Assembly: GCA_014075275.1 (NCBI GenBank)
Contig: CP046179.1
Coordinates: 3,233,932 to 3,297,931 of the forward strand
Length of the DNA stretch: 64,000 nucleotides
Source of the DNA: Boseongicola sp.
GTDB taxonomy: Bacteria > Pseudomonadota > Alphaproteobacteria > Rhodobacterales > Rhodobacteraceae
Reading direction: 5' to 3'
Each line of letters begins with the position of its first letter. Position 1 is the first letter of the stretch. The notes under the pieces are model-generated. The model did not search any database. It was not told the DNA's origin and was given only the letters and a program-made list of their open reading frames with translations. Of this stretch, positions 8,820 to 17,894 are shown piece after piece. Made by a program: the position numbers and the translations under genes.

Positions 8820-9676
8820 TCGCCCAGTTTGGCCTGCACTTCCTCGAGGTCGATTTTGCCTTTCGGCATGGAATTAGCGGGATTGTGGAAGTCGTATTTG
8901 AATAGATTGAAATCACGTTTGTAGATTTCATAGACAAGATGCATCGACAAATCGTCAAAGTAGTCTTCGATTGGATGTGCCCGTTTGGGGCCGTGCCCCT
9001 CGCTTTCATTGAATTTCTGCAGGTTTTCCAGATCGATGGAATGCGGCGTCTCGATTGAACTTAGGACATCCTGCATGCCTTCGTTGAATTTCTCGGTCCA
9101 GATGATCCGATCATACTGGCTGCCATTCACGATGAAGGTTGAGATATGCCCGGACTGAGCGGACCAGTGAATGTCGGGGTCCATGGGTTTGCGAAATTTG
9201 ATAGTGTCGCGTGCGAATAAAAGGAACCGTCGGAACATTGCGATCTGATCAAAATCGCCTTCGATATTGATGCCATAGCGCTGGGATAATTGCGGTATCA
9301 GATTGCCGCGGTAGCGGTTGCCGTTCCGTTGAATGCCCGCGATCTTGTCAAAAAAAGAAGAGAGAATGCGCGTGTAAGGGTTTCGCACACAGGTGAACGC
9401 GAAACTTTTGTGGTCTCTTACTGTGGACTCGATCACTTGTTGACTGTCGCCTTGAGACCACTTGTGCAGACCTTCGTGGTCATCGTGTATATCGCCCTCA
9501 AAAAAGGCGCCGTGATCAGAGTAATGCATGATCTGCCCGATCGTCGAACAGGCGCATTTTGGAACCACGCGATAAACCATGCTTTCGCTGCGCGTCATCC
9601 ATGTGCCGGGAAAGCCCATAGTATCCTTGATCCCTGACCAGTTAGGCCCAAATGGCCGTTTGGCGCAGACAATCAA
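8816..9676 (-). CDS. Sulfotransferase-family protein
   Basis: This 286-aa protein resembles Sulfotransfer_2-type enzymes that move sulfate from PAPS to a carbohydrate. The segment YRVVPKCACSTIGQIM fits the 5'-phosphosulfate loop, and FTCVRNPYTRILSSFFDKI is the typical 3'-phosphate-binding RNPxxRxxSxF motif. No signal peptide is visible. A later start at the Met of MTRSESMVYRV (about 27 residues in) is possible. It lies divergently from the core-2/I-branching type glycosyltransferase, and both could modify surface glycans. Confidence 0.8.
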   Translation of the reverse strand: MIVCAKRPFGPNWSGIKDTMGFPGTWMTRSESMVYRVVPKCACSTIGQIMHYSDHGAFFEGDIHDDHEGLHKWSQGDSQQVIESTVRDHKSFAFTCVRNPYTRILSSFFDKIAGIQRNGNRYRGNLIPQLSQRYGINIEGDFDQIAMFRRFLLFARDTIKFRKPMDPDIHWSAQSGHISTFIVNGSQYDRIIWTEKFNEGMQDVLSSIETPHSIDLENLQKFNESEGHGPKRAHPIEDYFDDLSMHLVYEIYKRDFNLFKYDFHNPANSMPKGKIDLEEVQAKLGD

Positions 9677-9753
9677 AAAACCAAGGGTTCTTCAATCCTT
9701 TGACTTCGGTTATGAGTATTTCAGTGAGGTAAACAGGCGGGATAATCGAGGGA

Positions 9754-11331
9754 ATGGCGCAGATCGCCTATATCCTTCTCTGTCACAAAGACCCGGATGC
9801 GATTATTGCGCAAGCCGAACGGCTGACTGCGACCGGTGACAAGGTGGCAATACACTTTGATGCGCGCTCGCCCCGGTCTGATTTTGAGATGCTGCAGGCT
9901 GCACTAAGCACGAACTCGAATGTGGTTTTTTCCAGAAAGCGTCACAGATGCGGATGGGGAGAATGGAGCTTGGTCGGTGCGACGCTGAGCGCGCTGGACA
10001 CCGCGTTGGCGGCGTATCCAAAGGTTACGCATTTTTACATGCTTTCGGGGGATTGTCTGCCCATTAAGACCTCGCAGTACGTTCACGATTATCTGGATGA
10101 GAATGACGCCGATTTCATTGAGAGTTTTGACTTTTTCGAAAGCGACTGGATCAAGACAGGCTTCAAAGAAGAGAGGTTGATTTACCGTCATTGGTTTAAT
10201 GAACGTTCGCAGGCCAATCGGTTTTATGCGGCCTTTAATCTTCAGAAAAGGCTGGGATTGAAACGGCGCATACCGGCCGATCTGCAGATCATGATCGGAA
10301 GCCAATGGTGGTGCCTGAGACGTCGGACGGTTGAAGCCGTGGTGGAATTCATACGTCGGCGGCCGGATGTGTTGAAGTTTTTCAAGACAACGTGGATTCC
10401 AGACGAGACTTTTTTCCAGACGCTGGTGAGTCATCTGGTGCCGGAAACCGAAATCAAACGGCGAACTCCGACTTTTCTAATGTTTACAGATTACGGAATG
10501 CCAGTGACGTTTTATAACGACCATTTCGATTTGCTGCTGGCGCAAGACTTTCTGTTTGCACGAAAAATCAGTCCCGAAGCGCAGGACTTAAAAAAGCGAC
10601 TTGGGGCGCTTTATGCGGAGACCGGTCGTGACTTCAAAGTGTCGCACGAGGGGCGGCGGCTGTACGATTTTTTGACGGGGCGCGGTCGTATTGGCGAGCG
10701 GTTTGCTCCGCGGTTCTGGGAGAAGGATGCGACCATCGGGCGCGAGCGCGAACTGATGATCGTGACGTGCAAGAAATGGCACGTGGCCAAGCGTCTTCTG
10801 GACCGGGTTGGGACGGTGTCGAACCTGCCTTCGATTGAGTATCTGTTCGACGAAGAAGCGACGCCTTTGCCGGACCTTGGCGGTATTCAGGCGACCTTGG
10901 AAAAGCGCACCCGGCACCGCCGCGCGTTGATGCGGATGCTGTTCGATTACTATGAAACCGACCGGTTGATGATCTGCTTAGATCCTTCAAATCTTGAGCT
11001 TTTCCGGGATTTTTACAACGACCGCAGCGAGACTCGTTTGCTGGAGATCGAGTGCCAGTATTCAGACGATTATCTGGTGGGTCATTCCAAGCGCGTGGGG
11101 CTTGCTGGCGAGGCGACTCCGGACGATGCGTTTCGGACTTTGTTGCCGACGATCCGCAATGATGTCTTTCATGAGAGCGAGAAAATTCGGGATGAGAATT
11201 TTCCAAGTTTCTATCGCATTCGTGAAAAAGTCAGTGCCGAGGAAAATGCTGGTCCTTTGGCGAAATTCCTGGGCATTGAGCGTGAGAAAGCGCTGGAGAT
11301 TGCCCGCACCGATTACCTGTTTATAGACTGA
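9754..11331 (+). CDS. Core-2/I-branching type glycosyltransferase with C-terminal extension
   Basis: The first 280 residues of this 525-aa protein match the GT14 (core-2/I-branching N-acetylglucosaminyltransferase) pattern: IAYILLCHKDP at the start, then VAIHFDARS, WGEWSLVGATL, FYMLSGDCLPIK and SQWWCLRR. The other half (about 280-525) is a separate region with no motif I can name, as seen in related Rhodobacterales proteins. It has no signal peptide, so it probably works on the cytosolic side. GAGGGA lies close before the ATG. The HIT gene follows 8 bases later. The acceptor is unknown. Confidence 0.8.
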   Translation: MAQIAYILLCHKDPDAIIAQAERLTATGDKVAIHFDARSPRSDFEMLQAALSTNSNVVFSRKRHRCGWGEWSLVGATLSALDTALAAYPKVTHFYMLSGDCLPIKTSQYVHDYLDENDADFIESFDFFESDWIKTGFKEERLIYRHWFNERSQANRFYAAFNLQKRLGLKRRIPADLQIMIGSQWWCLRRRTVEAVVEFIRRRPDVLKFFKTTWIPDETFFQTLVSHLVPETEIKRRTPTFLMFTDYGMPVTFYNDHFDLLLAQDFLFARKISPEAQDLKKRLGALYAETGRDFKVSHEGRRLYDFLTGRGRIGERFAPRFWEKDATIGRERELMIVTCKKWHVAKRLLDRVGTVSNLPSIEYLFDEEATPLPDLGGIQATLEKRTRHRRALMRMLFDYYETDRLMICLDPSNLELFRDFYNDRSETRLLEIECQYSDDYLVGHSKRVGLAGEATPDDAFRTLLPTIRNDVFHESEKIRDENFPSFYRIREKVSAEENAGPLAKFLGIEREKALEIARTDYLFID

Positions 11332-11339
11332 GGACTGCC

Positions 11340-11711
11340 ATGGCTTACGCCTATGATGACGCCAATATTTTCGCGATGATCCTGCGCGGGGACATCCCAA
11401 ACAACACCGTTGCCGAAACCGAGCTCACGCTTGCTTTTCGCGACATCAACCCGCAGGCGCCAGTGCATATCTTGCTGATACCCAAGGGAAAATATGTGAC
11501 GGCTGATGACTTTGCCGCGAATGCAAAGGCCGAAGAAATTGCGGATTTCTGGCGTGTGTTCGCCGGGGTTATTTCGGCTGAAGGGTTGGGTGCTGAGGGC
11601 GATGGGTATCGCGTAATTTCGAACGCGGGCGAGCATGGCTTGCAGGACGTGCCGCATTTCCATCTGCATTTGCTGGCCGGTCACCGGTTGGGGCCGTTGT
11701 TGGCGCGGTAA
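11340..11711 (+). CDS. HIT-family (histidine triad) nucleotide-binding protein
   Basis: This 123-aa protein has the HIT signature HFHLHLLAGH (HxHxH) near the C-terminus and the N-terminal FAMILRGDIPNNTVAE typical of HINT proteins, which hydrolyse AMP-lysine and similar purine phosphoramidates. The length matches the family. GAGGAC lies just before the ATG. It sits 8 bases after the glycosyltransferase gene and probably shares its transcript. Confidence 0.9.
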   Translation: MAYAYDDANIFAMILRGDIPNNTVAETELTLAFRDINPQAPVHILLIPKGKYVTADDFAANAKAEEIADFWRVFAGVISAEGLGAEGDGYRVISNAGEHGLQDVPHFHLHLLAGHRLGPLLAR

Positions 11712-11791
11712 GGTTAATGGCGCGCGCGGTGTCTTTGTGGCTGCGCGGCCCTCAAATTGGTTAATGCCCTTATTTATATGGGAATCCGGCT

Positions 11792-11824
11792 GTCGGTATT
11801 ACGTCGGTATCACGTCGGTGTTAA
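11792..11824. repeat. Three tandem 11-bp units
   Basis: Three adjacent units, GTCGGTATTAC, GTCGGTATCAC and GTCGGTGTTAA, differ at only a few positions. The 11-bp period is close to one DNA helical turn. They lie in the gap between the HIT gene and the small membrane gene. The wider gap (11712-11900) also holds three copies of GCGCGCGGTG or CCGCGCGGTG, each preceded by TTAATG or TTAACAGA. No function is known. Confidence 0.6.
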
Positions 11825-11852
11825 TGCAGCGCGCGGTGGCTGGATGGTTTGG

Positions 11853-11882
11853 TTAACAGACCGCGCGGTGGGGGTCTGTTAA
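11853..11882. terminator. Stem-loop between convergent genes
   Basis: TTAACAGACC and GGTCTGTTAA form a perfect 10-bp stem around a 10-nt loop. It lies between the convergent HIT and small-membrane genes. A bidirectional terminator is the simplest reading, though no strong T-run follows. Confidence 0.5.
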
Positions 11883-11901
11883 TCAATTTAGCGGCGGCGG
11901 A

Positions 11902-12168
11902 TCAGGCGCTGGCCATTCCGGCGATCATGGCCCCGAACGCGACGAGGTGGATCAACATCAGGGCGCGGTCTTTCCACATGTAGCCGACGATGAACCAGCC
12001 CACGACACCGACTAGGGAAAAGTATATATTCCAAGGTGTTAACCCAAACCCAGTGGCAGCATAGCCAAGAATTTGGATGATTGATGCGGCCCATTTGATG
12101 ATGAATGCGGTTCTGTCGTCGCGACTGGTGGTTTGCATGGGCGTTCCATGAATATTTTCTACTGTCAT
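11902..12168 (-). CDS. Small membrane protein, unknown function
   Basis: An 88-aa protein with three hydrophobic segments: AASIIQILGYAATGFGL, IYFSLVGVVGWFIVGYMW and LMLIHLVAFGAMIAGMA. The N-terminal 20 residues are polar. It looks like a small integral inner-membrane protein of a kind common in Rhodobacterales. I cannot assign a role. It is transcribed divergently from the LysR regulator. Confidence 0.6.
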   Translation of the reverse strand: MTVENIHGTPMQTTSRDDRTAFIIKWAASIIQILGYAATGFGLTPWNIYFSLVGVVGWFIVGYMWKDRALMLIHLVAFGAMIAGMASA

Positions 12169-12269
12169 TTTCGTATCTCATGTCTGTGAAGTTCTATTTG
12201 ACCCATAAATAGATGGGTATATGGTCGTGAACGAGAGAGAAGTTCTGCTTTAAGATAATAGGAAATCTA

Positions 12270-13160
12270 TTGGCTGATATGTTGCAGCTGCCACCGCTGA
12301 ACGGGTTGCGGGCTTTTGAGGCCGCAGGTCGGCATCTGAATTTTCGGGCAGCGGCCGAAGAACTGGGTGTCACGCAAGGCGCTGTGGCGCAGCAGGTGCG
12401 AGGGCTGGAAGCGGTTCTGGGCCTGCGGTTGTTTGATCGGCACGCGCGTGGGTTGTCGTTTACCGGGGAAGGGCGCGGGTATCATGCGGCAGTTGCGGAT
12501 GCGTTCCAGGGATTGAGTGCGGCCACGGCGGCATTGAAGCCGGGTAGTGAAGCCGTGACCATCAGTGTCACTCCGACGTTTGCGGCAAAGTGGCTGTTGC
12601 CGCATTTGCCTGAGCTGTCGAACAAGGCCCCCGAGATTGATCTGCGAGTGATGGCCACGGAAGGGGTGATGAGCTTTCGCGCCGATGGCATTGATTTGGC
12701 CGTGCGGCAGGGGCAGCCGCCGTTCGGGGCAAGTCTTGAAGCGCATCTTCTGTTTCGAAACCGGATCGTCGCGGTGGCTGCGCCGGGATTGCTGGACGGA
12801 TTGGGTGGCGGTGGGCTGGTCGGTGCTTTGGAAAAAGTGCCGTTGGTGCATGATGTGCATGACCTGTGGCCAGCGTTTTATCGAAGCGTTTTGCGCCACG
12901 AAGCGCCGGCGCGACGGGCGGGACCGCGATTTAGCCAGACGTCACTGGCGATGGACGCTGCACTTGCCGGGCAGGGCGTTGCGCTGGTTCCGCAGTTCCT
13001 GGCGCGCCGGGATATCGATGAGGGAAGATTGGTGCAGGTGACAGAAGAGGCCCTGGAGGGGCCGGGGGATTTCTATCTGCTGGCGCAACGGCCGGTGCGT
13101 GATGGGGGTGCGATTGCGAAGGTTTTGGGGTGGATGACGGCGGCAGCGGAGGTGGAGTGA
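12270..13160 (+). CDS. LysR-family regulator, GcvA-like
   Basis: This 296-aa protein has the LysR N-terminal winged HTH (LNFRAAAEELGVTQGAVAQQ) starting with the GcvA-type LPPLNGLRAFEAAGRH, and a C-terminal substrate-binding domain. The TTG at 12270 has GGAAA 4 bases before it; the ATG at 12279 is the alternative start. The divergent small membrane gene is a possible target. The effector is unknown. Confidence 0.85.
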   Translation: MADMLQLPPLNGLRAFEAAGRHLNFRAAAEELGVTQGAVAQQVRGLEAVLGLRLFDRHARGLSFTGEGRGYHAAVADAFQGLSAATAALKPGSEAVTISVTPTFAAKWLLPHLPELSNKAPEIDLRVMATEGVMSFRADGIDLAVRQGQPPFGASLEAHLLFRNRIVAVAAPGLLDGLGGGGLVGALEKVPLVHDVHDLWPAFYRSVLRHEAPARRAGPRFSQTSLAMDAALAGQGVALVPQFLARRDIDEGRLVQVTEEALEGPGDFYLLAQRPVRDGGAIAKVLGWMTAAAEVE

Positions 13161-13453
13161 TTTGGTGCTGGTGGGAGTTGAGTATTTGCGACGATGGGCA
13201 GAGGGGGTTGCTGAAGGTGGGTGTTTGACCGGCGGAAGTTGGGACATTGCTGCCGTTCGCTGCAAGTGCGCCAATCGATAGGCTTCCAATGTCTGCTCTG
13301 CGGACAAAGCTGACATTGCGGTAATCCGGATTAAAGCGTTTTTTGCTTCGCTGCTCTCTCAGAAGGCACGGAATAAAATCGTAAAATACAAGATCACTTG
13401 CTTCTGGTTCTGTGATACGCACAGTTACCAACAACATTAATTCGGGGGAAAAC

Positions 13454-13816
13454 ATGTCTGATATTGATACCGTTAAAGCGCTCGACGCGGCCATTATCGA
13501 GGGGATCAACGCGAAAGACGCGGACAAGGCCACCGCGCCCTATGCCGAAGACGGAGCGATCATGCCGCCCGGTGCGCCGACGATGTCGGGCCATGATGCC
13601 ATCCGCAGCTATTGGCAGGCAGCAATAGATGGTGGCCTGAGCGATGTCGTGGCTAGCCCGACTGCCGCCGAGGTCAACGGAGATTCTGCCGTTACAATGG
13701 GAACGCTCGCCGCCTCTATGGGAGGACAGGGGCTGTCTGGGAAATACATTTTGTATTTCCGCAATGGCGACGATGGCTGGAAAGTCCAACGCGACATCTG
13801 GAACTTCGACGCATAA
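13454..13816 (+). CDS. SnoaL/DUF4440-like NTF2-fold protein
   Basis: This 120-aa protein has the layout of NTF2-like proteins of the SnoaL/DUF4440 group: an N-terminal helix (DTVKALDAAIIEGINAKDAD), then YAEDGAIMPPGAP, and a C-terminal pair of strands (YILYFRNGDDGWKVQRDIWN). The start is the ATG at 13454, six bases after TTCGGGGG; the upstream frame has no ribosome site. Members bind small ligands or act as cyclases or isomerases, so no substrate can be inferred. It appears to be monocistronic. Confidence 0.7.
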   Translation: MSDIDTVKALDAAIIEGINAKDADKATAPYAEDGAIMPPGAPTMSGHDAIRSYWQAAIDGGLSDVVASPTAAEVNGDSAVTMGTLAASMGGQGLSGKYILYFRNGDDGWKVQRDIWNFDA

Positions 13817-13986
13817 ACTTGGCGGGGCGGGTTTACCCGCCCCCGAAACTCAATTCGGCCGGTCGGCGATTGCATAATTGCCTTTAGGCGTCGGTATGCT
13901 TTTGAGGGACACTGCGAAAGTCGCCAGTAACAGCGACACAGACCTTGGGCCAAATGCCAGAAACGCCCAATGTTCTGGTTAACATG

Positions 13987-15063
13987 CTATTTCGCGGCCT
14001 CTATCTTCGCCTCCATCTTGTCAAACGAGTCCTTCCAGAACCCAGCCAGGAATCCGGACGCTTCTTCTTCTGATATCTTGGACCTATTTCCGTCGGCGTC
14101 ATGCGCCATGCCCATGGTGTAGCGCAATTCGGTGCCGGTGTCGGTCTGCGTCAGATGATAAGTCTCGGGCAAATCTATTCCCGGGCGAGCCGGATCTTTA
14201 ATCCGGGTCGAGAAATAGATGAAGGGCTCCCAATCGGTAATTTGATAGATAAAATCTGCAAGCTCGTGGGCACAATGATACCTTGAACCGTTTCCAACGC
14301 GTCCGACTTTGTTGTCAGCCGAAACCGATTTTATGCCATCCATCCAGCTTTCTTTGAGGGTCGGGTCGACCAACAGTTCCCAGACGACACCGGTGGGTGC
14401 ATTGAAATGACGGCGATAGGTCCAGACACCATCCTCTTCCTCAAGAAAGAAGCGCTCGCGTTCTGAACGGAATGTCTCCCAGGCCTTTGCAAGATCAAAT
14501 ACTTGCATCGGGACTTCGCCGAAGTGTTCGAATTCTTGCGAAAAAGGCTGCAAAGCCTCTTCGATGTCCATCGCTTTGGCGGCGGCGTCGCTAAAGAGTG
14601 CGTAGCTGCGTACGCCGGTGATTTTGGTTACATCTGTCTTGGTCATCCGGTGAACCAGAATGACATCGGCGCCGGAGATGTCGTTCACCGGCCCAACCTT
14701 CATCTCAGCGAACTGTCCGTAATGGGCGATGATTTTTAAATCTAGCGTGTCGACGTTCGAGCAAGCAGTACAGGTGCAGGTCGTATTCGAAATGATGTCC
14801 AGCCGCCGATTGGCAAAGCCGTTGTACAGGTTCTCACAGATGGCAAGGAACGTCTCGCCGGACGGAAACTGCTGCCTTGTCGAATAGGCCAGAATTGCAT
14901 CGCCTTCCATCTTCCAGAAGTGCAATGGGTCGCCAACCTGTTCGACCAGCGACTCCAACAACGACTGCAGAATCGGATTGGCGTGATCCATTTCAGAAGA
15001 TGTAAGAAATTGTGTATAACCAGAGATATCTGCAATCAACAAATAGCCTGTGTGAGTTGTCAT
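13987..15063 (-). CDS. DUF2652-like cyclase-fold protein with SRPBCC domain
   Basis: A 358-aa protein in two parts. Residues 1-190 start with GYLLIADISGYTQFL and contain FWKMEGDAILAY, the pattern of nucleotide-cyclase-like DUF2652 proteins. A cysteine cluster (CTCTACSN) interrupts this domain. Residues 210-358 look like an SRPBCC/polyketide-cyclase domain (RRHFNAPTGVVWELLVDPTLKE). Cyclase activity is unproven; DUF2652 proteins often lack catalytic residues. It is a single-gene unit on this strand. Confidence 0.7.
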   Translation of the reverse strand: MTTHTGYLLIADISGYTQFLTSSEMDHANPILQSLLESLVEQVGDPLHFWKMEGDAILAYSTRQQFPSGETFLAICENLYNGFANRRLDIISNTTCTCTACSNVDTLDLKIIAHYGQFAEMKVGPVNDISGADVILVHRMTKTDVTKITGVRSYALFSDAAAKAMDIEEALQPFSQEFEHFGEVPMQVFDLAKAWETFRSERERFFLEEEDGVWTYRRHFNAPTGVVWELLVDPTLKESWMDGIKSVSADNKVGRVGNGSRYHCAHELADFIYQITDWEPFIYFSTRIKDPARPGIDLPETYHLTQTDTGTELRYTMGMAHDADGNRSKISEEEASGFLAGFWKDSFDKMEAKIEAAK

Positions 15064-15364
15064 CGCTTCACCCCAATCGATTTGTAATATGAAGTCTAGA
15101 ATGTGTTGTGGCCAAATGAAACCGAATTGAGCGGAAGGTCTTTAAAGATTTGAAACGGTCGAGTTTTGTTCGTGTTGCGGACCATGGTGCATTTCAGATC
15201 CGCTCAGGGCTCAAACTTGGCATCCGATCGATGCAAAGGTCTTATCAGCAACGCTACACCCCCATTTCGACGCCTATTCCCACGCCTCATCTCAAAACTC
15301 TTGGCGGAATCAGCAATAAATGTTTCAATCGCGGTCCGGGTGGGAGCGACGGACGGAGACATGC
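15064..15364. other. Intergenic region between divergent genes
   Basis: About 300 bases between the DUF2652-like gene (minus) and the first transglycosylase gene (plus). I see no convincing gene. It must hold promoters for both directions. The ribosome site for the plus-strand gene (GACGGAGAC) is at its end. Confidence 0.6.
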
Positions 15365-15961
15365 ATGCGCCGTATCGCGCTTTTTGGAATGGGAGCGGCC
15401 ATAGGTGTCGGGGCTTTGGCCTTCACCTTTTGGCCGGATTCAGAGCCCGATTTCATTGCCGAAAGGGCGCCTGTCAGATGGGATGAAGAGCCTTTGTCCG
15501 AGCGCTGGACGCGGGCGTCTTTAAGAGCGCTGGAGACTCACGGTGCGCCGCTGATTGCTTTGGTGCCAGAGGATATCGGGGACTATTGCCCGGCTTACGG
15601 CGACGGCGGCGAAGAAGTGCGCAAGGCGTTCTGGCTGAACTTGCTGGCATCGCTGTCCTATCACGAAAGCACCTGGCGGCCGACGGTGTCGGGCGGCGAC
15701 GGCAAATGGCATGGGTTGTTGCAAATTCTACCGGCGACCGCACGTGGTTATGGGTGCCGCGCGGGGGACGAAGACAGTCTTAAGGACGGCTCGTTAAATT
15801 TGTCCTGTGCGATCAGGATCATGGCGGTGACAGTGCCGCGCGACCAAGTTATCTCGCGCGGTTTCAAGGGAATTGCAGCGGATTGGGGACCATTTCATCA
15901 AGAGCGCAAGCGTCTGGACATGCAAAGCTACACCAGCGCTTTGCCGTTTTGCCAGAAATGA
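15365..15961 (+). CDS. Lytic transglycosylase-like protein (SLT domain), copy 1
   Basis: This 198-aa protein has an N-terminal signal or anchor (RRIALFGMGAAIGVGALAF) and then an SLT-type lysozyme-like domain. The catalytic Glu sits in SYHESTW and the motif GLLQI follows, as in soluble lytic transglycosylases that cut peptidoglycan. Two cysteines (YGC and LSC) may pair. I chose the ATG at 15365 for its ribosome site. The second copy follows with an ATGA overlap. Confidence 0.8.
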   Translation: MRRIALFGMGAAIGVGALAFTFWPDSEPDFIAERAPVRWDEEPLSERWTRASLRALETHGAPLIALVPEDIGDYCPAYGDGGEEVRKAFWLNLLASLSYHESTWRPTVSGGDGKWHGLLQILPATARGYGCRAGDEDSLKDGSLNLSCAIRIMAVTVPRDQVISRGFKGIAADWGPFHQERKRLDMQSYTSALPFCQK

Positions 15962-16629
15962 AAGCTGTTGTGTTTTCAATGGCGATCTGGGGGATCGTCA
16001 CGTCCGCGATAGCTCAGGAAGCGGTTGTTGAAGGACCAACCAGCGCCGCGCCGGAAACTTTGTCCATCGGCCCATCGCCACGCGACAATGATGTGCCCCG
16101 CGCGCGTTGGGAACATCGAACAGGCGGCATGCTTTGGACGCGTGTGGCCGTGTCTGCGGTTGAAACCCACGGACAGGCGCTATTGGATGTGGTTCCACGC
16201 GACGTTGCCGAGTGGTGCCCGGCCTATCCATCGGCCAACAAGCAAGACCGCGCGGCGTTCTGGGCGGCGCTTTTGTCGACACTGGCGCGGTATGAGAGCA
16301 CCTGGAACCCGAATGCGGTCGGCGGCGATGGGCGTTGGTTCGGGCTTTTGCAGATTTATCCGCAGACGGCCGAATTTCGCAAATGCAGGGTTCAAACCGG
16401 CGAAGGGCTGAAAAGTCCGGCGGCCAATCTGAATTGCGCCGTGCGGATCATGGCGATCACCGTGCCGCGCGATACGGCAATTTCGTTGGAAGAAAACCGC
16501 TGGAAAGGGGTAGCGGCCGACTGGGGTCCGATCCGCAACAGTTGGATGCGGCGCGACATGCAGCGTTATACGAAAAAGCAGTCGTACTGCCGCGCACTGG
16601 CCGAGGTGCGCCCAAGGGCGCGGCCCTGA
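15958..16629 (+). CDS. Lytic transglycosylase-like protein (SLT domain), copy 2
   Basis: A 223-aa paralogue of the gene just upstream. It has a cleavable signal peptide (VFSMAIWGIVTSAIA/QE), the catalytic region RYESTWNP, then GLLQIYPQT. The two share GGDG+WxGLLQI, a cysteine after the SLT motif and the end WGPxxxxxxRxDMQxYT. The genes therefore arose by tandem duplication and diverged. The start overlaps the upstream stop (ATGA), so they are translated together. A role in wall turnover or in assembling an envelope complex is likely. Confidence 0.8.
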   Translation: MKAVVFSMAIWGIVTSAIAQEAVVEGPTSAAPETLSIGPSPRDNDVPRARWEHRTGGMLWTRVAVSAVETHGQALLDVVPRDVAEWCPAYPSANKQDRAAFWAALLSTLARYESTWNPNAVGGDGRWFGLLQIYPQTAEFRKCRVQTGEGLKSPAANLNCAVRIMAITVPRDTAISLEENRWKGVAADWGPIRNSWMRRDMQRYTKKQSYCRALAEVRPRARP

Positions 16630-16636
16630 ACGGTTG

Positions 16637-17894
16637 TCAGGCGGCTTTGGACGCCATTTGCGCCGGATAATATTGACCTACTGTCACCTTGGGCGTCCCT
16701 GCGCGCTGGAATGTCTCGGCAAGCCGGGCGCGGATATTTTGCAGCTCATCGTTCCAGATACGAGGGTAGATGACCGTTAGGTTGCGCCGCACAAGGGCAT
16801 CGAAGGCCGACTGAATTGTGGCGCGACGTTCCTCGCTTCCGAACTGGGATTCGTGGTCCAGTATGGCGGCGGCCCAGTTTACTTCCGACTGTGTGCCGGA
16901 CATGCGTGCCATATCCATCAACGCGCCGCCGAACCGAGCGGTGTCGATGTGCTCTCGCATCTCGGGCGCGAGGTCGAGAACCGGAATGAGGCAAAGCGCA
17001 TAGCCAGCCTGACCGAGGGCTTCGTCGGTGCGTTCTTCGGCGCGCAGAGCTTCGCCCAATAGGACATCCGGATTATCGCGACAAAAGTGTGCCAGTTGCG
17101 GCATATGGGTTGCATAAATTTCTGGATTTGAAGGATCTAGGTCAATCCAGTCTTCAAAGGCAGGTCGCAAACGGGTGCCGCCATCGGGCATGCCCAAAGC
17201 AAGCTCGTAACAGGCCCCTGCCACCAAGGGAGACATGAAGGCCACCGCGTCAAAGTGGTTCAGAATAGCTTCGGCTTTTAGATAATGATGCGCCATCCGG
17301 CGCCATGCGTCGGCGCGGTCTGCGTCGGGCCAGAAATCAGCGGGACAGCTTGCCGCAACCATGATGTGCGCACGTGCAGCCAGCACCGCCAGAATGTGAT
17401 CCTGCGGGGCGGCACAGTGACGCTCGACAAAGCGGGCAACTTCGCGCTCTGCACGATCCAAAGATGCAATTGACGTCCGGTCGGTTTCATCAAGCAGCGA
17501 CCGCAGCCCAGCCAAACAGGCATCAACGGCTATTTCGTGGTGACGGGCGCCGCCCGGCGTGGACTCTAATCTTTCTTCCCAATCGGCGATTGTTTTTGAC
17601 AAGACATCCCATTCGCCCTGAACCGCCAGATGGGTGATACGGTTGATGACGCCTGCGCGTTCGATCAGATCGGGATCAGCCTGAACAACCGGGATCATGA
17701 GTTCACGCGGGATACGTTGTTTTGGTTCATCAGCGCTGGGCGCGTGTCGATCAGTTCGATATCGCCTGAGACTGCCCATGGTTGAGACTGCCCATGGTAA
17801 TGGCACCCAGAAGCGTCAGTGAAAAGGCGACGCCAACCGGTCCGGTCAAAACCGGAGGAAGCGCTGTCAAAAATAGCGACAGATCGGGGGGCAT
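16637..17894 (-). pseudogene. Unknown helical protein, frameshifted by a 16-bp tandem duplication
   Basis: The long frame (16637 to the ATG at 17779) encodes about 380 aa of soluble, helix-rich sequence with no motif I recognise. Upstream, another frame starts at the ATG at 17894 behind GGCGGAG. It encodes a hydrophobic N-terminus (LSLFLTALPPVLTGPVGVAF, then SLTLLGAITMGSL) and then runs out. The switch falls at a perfect 16-bp duplication (17767-17798). Removing one copy joins the frames as ...LGAITMGSLRRYRTDRH. The ancestral product therefore had an N-terminal membrane segment, and the current gene probably makes a shortened product from an internal start, or none. The downstream genes on this strand are not close. 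Confidence 0.7.
17767..17798. repeat. Perfect 16-bp tandem duplication
   Basis: TGAGACTGCCCATGGT occurs twice with no spacer. Because 16 is not a multiple of 3, it shifts the frame of the minus-strand gene it lies in. This looks like a recent replication-slippage event. Confidence 0.9.
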
